From Halobacteriales archaeon QS_9_70_65 (GTDB lineage Archaea > Halobacteriota > Halobacteria > Halobacteriales > Haloarculaceae): 5,422 nt of DNA. Shown here piece by piece: positions 4,921 through 5,422 of the stretch (its first letter is position 1; each line of letters starts with the position of its first letter). The DNA is taken from contig PXSC01000084.1 of assembly GCA_003023535.1 (NCBI GenBank), positions 1-5,422 on the forward strand, read 5' to 3'. Both the position numbers and the translations under genes were made by a program. The notes under the pieces were generated by a model that was given only the letters and a program-made list of their open reading frames with translations, was not told where the DNA came from and did no database searches.

Positions 4921-4938
4921 GCCGCCGGTAACGGCGGC
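4921..4938 (+). other. Hairpin with GUAA tetraloop in the gap before the small membrane gene
   Basis: GCCGCCG (4921-4927) pairs with CGGCGGC (4932-4938) around loop GTAA, which as RNA is a GNRA-type tetraloop. Its 5' edge coincides within a few bases with the transcript start predicted from the TATA-like block at 4892-4900, so it may sit wholly or partly at the very 5' end of the leader, about 60 bases before the start codon. Confidence 0.45.
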
Positions 4939-4996
4939 CAGTTCCGGCCGGGGGCGAACCGCAACGCCTGAACCGCCGGGTCCGCTACAAGCGGGC

Positions 4997-5215
4997 ATGA
5001 CCGACGCCGACGCCGACCTGCCGGGCTGGGCCGCGGGGATACTCCTGCTGTCGGGGACGATCGCCACCGCCGGCGTCGCCGACTACCTCCTGTCGAACAG
5101 CGGCTACGAGTTCCTCGGAATCTACGTCTGGGCGGCCTGCTACGCGGGGGCGCTGCTGGTGGTCTGGGTGATCTGGCTCCGGGACCTCGAGCTGACCGGG
5201 CCCGCCGACGGCTGA
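4997..5215 (+). CDS. Small two-helix membrane protein, function unknown
   Basis: A 72-residue protein starting MTDADADLPGW. An acidic N-terminal tail precedes two hydrophobic helices at about 11-32 and 40-61, joined by a short loop (SNSGYEF), and it ends in RDLELTGPADG. With an even number of helices, both ends should lie on the same side of the membrane. I do not recognise a named family. The reading frame shows normal haloarchaeal composition (acidic termini, GC-rich third positions), supporting a real gene. No ribosome binding site is visible. It is divergent from the three-helix membrane protein gene and 57 bases upstream of the next plus-strand gene, which has its own promoter-like box. 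Confidence 0.75.
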   Translation: MTDADADLPGWAAGILLLSGTIATAGVADYLLSNSGYEFLGIYVWAACYAGALLVVWVIWLRDLELTGPADG

Positions 5216-5220
5216 CTGCC

Positions 5221-5245
5221 GGAACGGGTTAACGGAAGGGTTAAG
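5221..5245 (+). promoter_or_regulatory. Tandem GGAA(C)GGGTTAA repeats forming the promoter of the last gene
   Basis: GGAACGGGTTAAC (5221-5233) is followed immediately by GGAAGGGTTAAG (5234-5245). The second TTAA lies about 30 bases before the ATG at 5273, suitable as the TATA element of a leaderless message, with GGAAGGG in the BRE position. The first copy could be a second promoter, with a start near 5258, or an operator half-site. Confidence 0.5.
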
Positions 5246-5272
5246 ACCGGAACCGCGCCATATCCGCTAGGG

Positions 5273-5422
5273 ATGCTCGAATTCCCCTTCCCCCTGCAGG
5301 TGGTCGACGGGATTCTGCGCCAATACAGCGTCGCACACGCCATTCTCCTGTTGTTTCTCGGCGCGGTCGGCGTGGGGGTCGTCAAGAAGTCGATGCGGCT
5401 CACCGGGCTGCAGTTCACCGTC
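5273..5422 (+). CDS. Membrane-associated protein of unknown function (3' partial)
   Basis: An ATG at 5273 opens a frame with no stop to the window edge, giving 50 residues beginning MLEFPFPLQVVDGILRQYSV. One hydrophobic segment (HAILLLFLGAVGVGVV, about residues 22-37) is followed by the basic sequence KKSMR, which suggests an N-out, C-in membrane helix. I do not recognise a family from this fragment. The start is supported by the TTAA box about 30 bases upstream, which predicts a leaderless message, and by the GC-rich third-position codon pattern that begins here. The rest of the gene lies beyond the window, so total length and domains are unknown. Confidence 0.7.
   Translation, partial: MLEFPFPLQVVDGILRQYSVAHAILLLFLGAVGVGVVKKSMRLTGLQFTV

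Overview
The window looks like a chromosomal segment of a haloarchaeon. It is very GC-rich, the predicted soluble proteins are strongly acidic, and the tRNA gene does not encode its 3' CCA. Several genes have a TATA-like box about 26-30 bases before the start codon, the spacing expected for leaderless archaeal transcripts. No ribosomal or other single marker fixes the genus.

Layout from left to right. (1) The 3' part of an FxsA-family membrane protein gene runs into the left edge on the plus strand. (2) A complete tRNA-Ile(GAU) gene follows with its own TATA-like box. (3) A zinc-dependent alcohol dehydrogenase of the cinnamyl-alcohol-dehydrogenase-like type lies on the minus strand. (4) An IS200/IS605-family element of the IS1341 (tnpB-only) type lies on the plus strand between the dehydrogenase and a CBS-domain gene. 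Its TnpB has an intact RuvC catalytic triad. The last ~47 codons of tnpB and the adjoining right end encode five or six consecutive perfect or near-perfect stem-loops, the layout expected of an omegaRNA (reRNA/sotRNA) guide scaffold. (5) Two minus-strand housekeeping-type genes follow: a two-CBS-domain regulator and methionine sulfoxide reductase B. (6) A minus-strand three-helix membrane protein is divergent from a 72-residue two-helix membrane protein on the plus strand, with a perfect 15-nt palindrome over the probable promoter of the former. (7) The 5' end of another plus-strand membrane-associated gene runs off the right edge.

Before the element inserted, the minus-strand genes msrB, CBS and adh would have followed one another with ordinary spacers. 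Most genes here appear to be separate transcription units rather than one operon. The most interesting part is the TnpB/omegaRNA-like unit. A second copy of its right-end hairpin core (17 of 18 bases) lies about 120 bases before tnpB, inside the apparent N-terminal extension of the dehydrogenase reading frame.
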